Source of the DNA: DATMNR01 sp963702765
GTDB taxonomy: Bacteria > Chloroflexota > Ktedonobacteria > Ktedonobacterales > Ktedonobacteraceae
Length of the DNA stretch: 64,000 nucleotides
Direction: 5' to 3'
Assembly: GCA_963702765.1 (NCBI GenBank)
Contig: CAVPEB010000036.1
Span: 1-64,000 of the forward strand
Shown here: piece after piece, positions 62,797 through 64,000 of the stretch
Position numbering within the stretch: the stretch's first letter is position 1
Layout: each line of letters opens with the position of its first letter
Translations under genes and position numbers: made by a program
Notes under the pieces: model-generated
The model's input: only the letters and a program-made list of their open reading frames with translations
Told to the model about the DNA's origin: nothing
Databases searched by the model: none

Positions 62797-63067
62797 AACT
62801 ATGTTGCATGATAGCTAGCAGATCATCAATACAATCATCAAAGGAAAACCTCGTTCCCAGAGGACGCGAGAGTCCATGACCACGAACGTCCCATGTAAGG
62901 ACCCGATACTTTGGGGTGAGGGCAGGAAGTTGCGCTGCGAACATCCGATGATCGACAGTGGCTCCATGAGTGCAAATAACTACAGGACAATCTTCTGGAC
63001 CTTCGATCCAATAATGCAAAGGAGCGCCTTGACGCTCGAGGATATGTTCTGTCACTGGTGAGTTCAT
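62797..63067 (-). pseudogene. Alpha/beta hydrolase, N-terminal fragment
   Basis: About 90 residues match the start of an alpha/beta hydrolase: LHYWIEGPEDCPVVICTHGATVDHRMF (oxyanion-hole HG), then YRVLTWDVRGHGLSRPLG and FSFDDCIDDLLAIM. The frame then continues to 62645 into the antisense of hypE with unrelated residues, and the nucleophile elbow, Asp and His are missing. The rest of the gene was lost, probably by deletion or rearrangement that brought it next to hypE. Confidence 0.75.
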
Positions 63068-63095
63068 GGTAGTCCTTCCTCATTCTTTGTTGTAT

Positions 63096-64000
63096 CTAGT
63101 CCTCTGGCCCTTCCATTCGCTCCTTTACCATCTCCATTGTTGGAATCCCCGCTATCCCAATGTGTTCAATTGATAATGATGCTACGCAATTTGCGAAATC
63201 AACCGCCTTTCGAGGGTCACCTTCCCTGTGATAATACATCAGGAAGGCAGCGGCAAAGACGTCACCTGCACCTGTAGGATCAACTTCTTGGGCGGCATAG
63301 GCAGGAAAGCGTTCGGCAATGCCGTGTTGGAAAAGGGTAGCGCCATGTCTTCCATCAGTGGCAACAAGCAAAGGCACTTGCATACTCCACTGGGAGAGCA
63401 TGGCATCTGCATCAGTACGATTACCGTTTGCGAACGGGAGCAAGTCGTCGTGACTAAGTATTAGAACATCAAGCAAAGGCAGAATATCTTCTGCATCAGT
63501 CCAGGGTGTAGGCCAGACTCGACCATCCTCGTCCCAACGACGTAACCAACCCTGGGGAGTTGCCGCAAAGATAGATCCGTGAGAACGCGGGAAATGCCTT
63601 ATGAATGAGGGTGAAAGTTCCTGATCAAGAGGACCGAAGAGAACAATCGATGCCTGACGCCATGCTTCTGGTACGTCTTCTAGTTGCAACTGATTAGCTC
63701 TAGCTCGTAGATATTGGGTGCGAAAGCCCTCGTTATAGGTATTAATAAATGCTGTAGTTGCGGATGATGTACGAACGGCCAGACCGATTTTTGGTAATCG
63801 AGCAGGTAATTCAGCTACAAGATCTGCATCACCACAGGTGGTGATTGCCGCAACTAATCCCAAACGATAGGCAGTCAAGGCAGCAAAAGTAACAGTGCCG
63901 CCAAGCAAAAATGACTGGTCTGGTAGTATATCTCGTGTGACATGCCCAATGGTTAAAAAGTCGGGTGTGGTACCGTTTTCTATAGACTGGAGAATTGAAG
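63096..64000 (-). CDS. PfkB-family carbohydrate/nucleoside kinase (5' end outside window)
   Basis: At least 300 residues; the frame is open to the window edge (PDFLTIGHVTRDILPDQSFLLGGTVTFAALTAYRLG), so the start is not seen. The N-terminal glycine pair in LGGTVTFAA and the C-terminal PfkB signature DPTGAGDVFAAAFL (catalytic Asp in GAGD) are clear, as is LVATDGRHGATLF. Sugar specificity cannot be assigned. The gene ends 28 bases before the truncated hydrolase on the same strand. Confidence 0.88.
   Translation of the reverse strand, partial: SILQSIENGTTPDFLTIGHVTRDILPDQSFLLGGTVTFAALTAYRLGLVAAITTCGDADLVAELPARLPKIGLAVRTSSATTAFINTYNEGFRTQYLRARANQLQLEDVPEAWRQASIVLFGPLDQELSPSFIRHFPRSHGSIFAATPQGWLRRWDEDGRVWPTPWTDAEDILPLLDVLILSHDDLLPFANGNRTDADAMLSQWSMQVPLLVATDGRHGATLFQHGIAERFPAYAAQEVDPTGAGDVFAAAFLMYYHREGDPRKAVDFANCVASLSIEHIGIAGIPTMEMVKERMEGPED

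Noticed and set aside
1..64000. CRISPR array or phage genes
   Set aside because: No regularly spaced direct repeats, Cas proteins, capsid, terminase or integrase genes are visible on either strand.

Overview
The window looks like chromosomal DNA of a Ktedonobacteria-type Chloroflexota. This is inferred from the gene mix, not from a marker gene: a group 1h (high-affinity, actinobacterial-type) [NiFe] hydrogenase with its full hyp set, many ECF-like sigma factors, multi-PAS sensor kinases, Chloroflexi-style membrane sensors, two-subunit glycine decarboxylase, and many lipoproteins with C-terminal lipobox cysteines. No rRNA gene is present. Two intact tRNAs are present: Arg(CCT) and Pro(CGG).

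Layout. 1-5.4 kb: CFA-type methyltransferase (cut by the window edge), pterin dehydratase, a ydeI-like gene that lost its C-terminus at a short repeat, a DUF3291 protein, a lipoprotein and an HtrA protease. 5.8-8.4 kb: OmpR-type regulator and its sensor kinase, divergent from htrA across a promoter region with inverted TGTAAA boxes. 8.4-14.2 kb: lipoprotein, glucokinase, flavin disulfide reductase, ECF sigma/anti-sigma pair and a two-repeat lipoprotein. 14.2-18.2 kb: accessory patch with a tRNA 3' relic, intact tRNA-Arg abutting a PD-(D/E)XK nuclease, a small XRE regulator with an operator palindrome, a kinase-less membrane sensor and a transposase relic. 18.2-30 kb: MOSC protein, SDR dehydrogenase, response regulators, a large PAS/GAF histidine kinase, radical SAM protein, and a sigma-like/HTH pair. 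30-38 kb: methyltransferase, RCK channel, Ffh, L,D-transpeptidase, GH57 protein, HNH endonuclease, tRNA-Pro. 38.4-44.4 kb: amine oxidase-like flavoprotein and the gcvT-gcvH-gcvPA-gcvPB operon. 44.5-46.4 kb: a decayed GAPDH fragment, a leader with alternative hairpins and a sigma factor with an added C-terminal domain. 47.0-62.8 kb: the hydrogenase locus. 62.8-64 kb: truncated alpha/beta hydrolase and a PfkB kinase cut by the window edge.

The hydrogenase locus is the centre of the window. Structural genes hhyS and hhyL are followed by a NifU/Rieske-like electron carrier, DUF5947 and DUF6084 proteins, an unnamed conserved protein, an endopeptidase with an extra N-terminal domain, three tandem single-helix microproteins that share a C-terminal PDI-RY-IR-M signature, then hypA, hypB, hypF, hypC, a SIS protein, a second HypC/HupF-like protein, a second SIS protein, hypD and hypE. 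All genes run the same way with short gaps or overlaps, so the whole set probably builds and wires one H2-oxidising enzyme used for persistence on trace H2.

At least seven otherwise well-conserved genes here are interrupted by a single-base shift (sensor kinase, lipoprotein, anti-sigma factor, hydrogenase protease, hypB, hypF, hypE). Conservation continues on both sides of each shift, including the C-terminal PRIC of HypE. I read most of these as base-calling or assembly errors rather than gene death. The GAPDH fragment and transposase relic look truly decayed.
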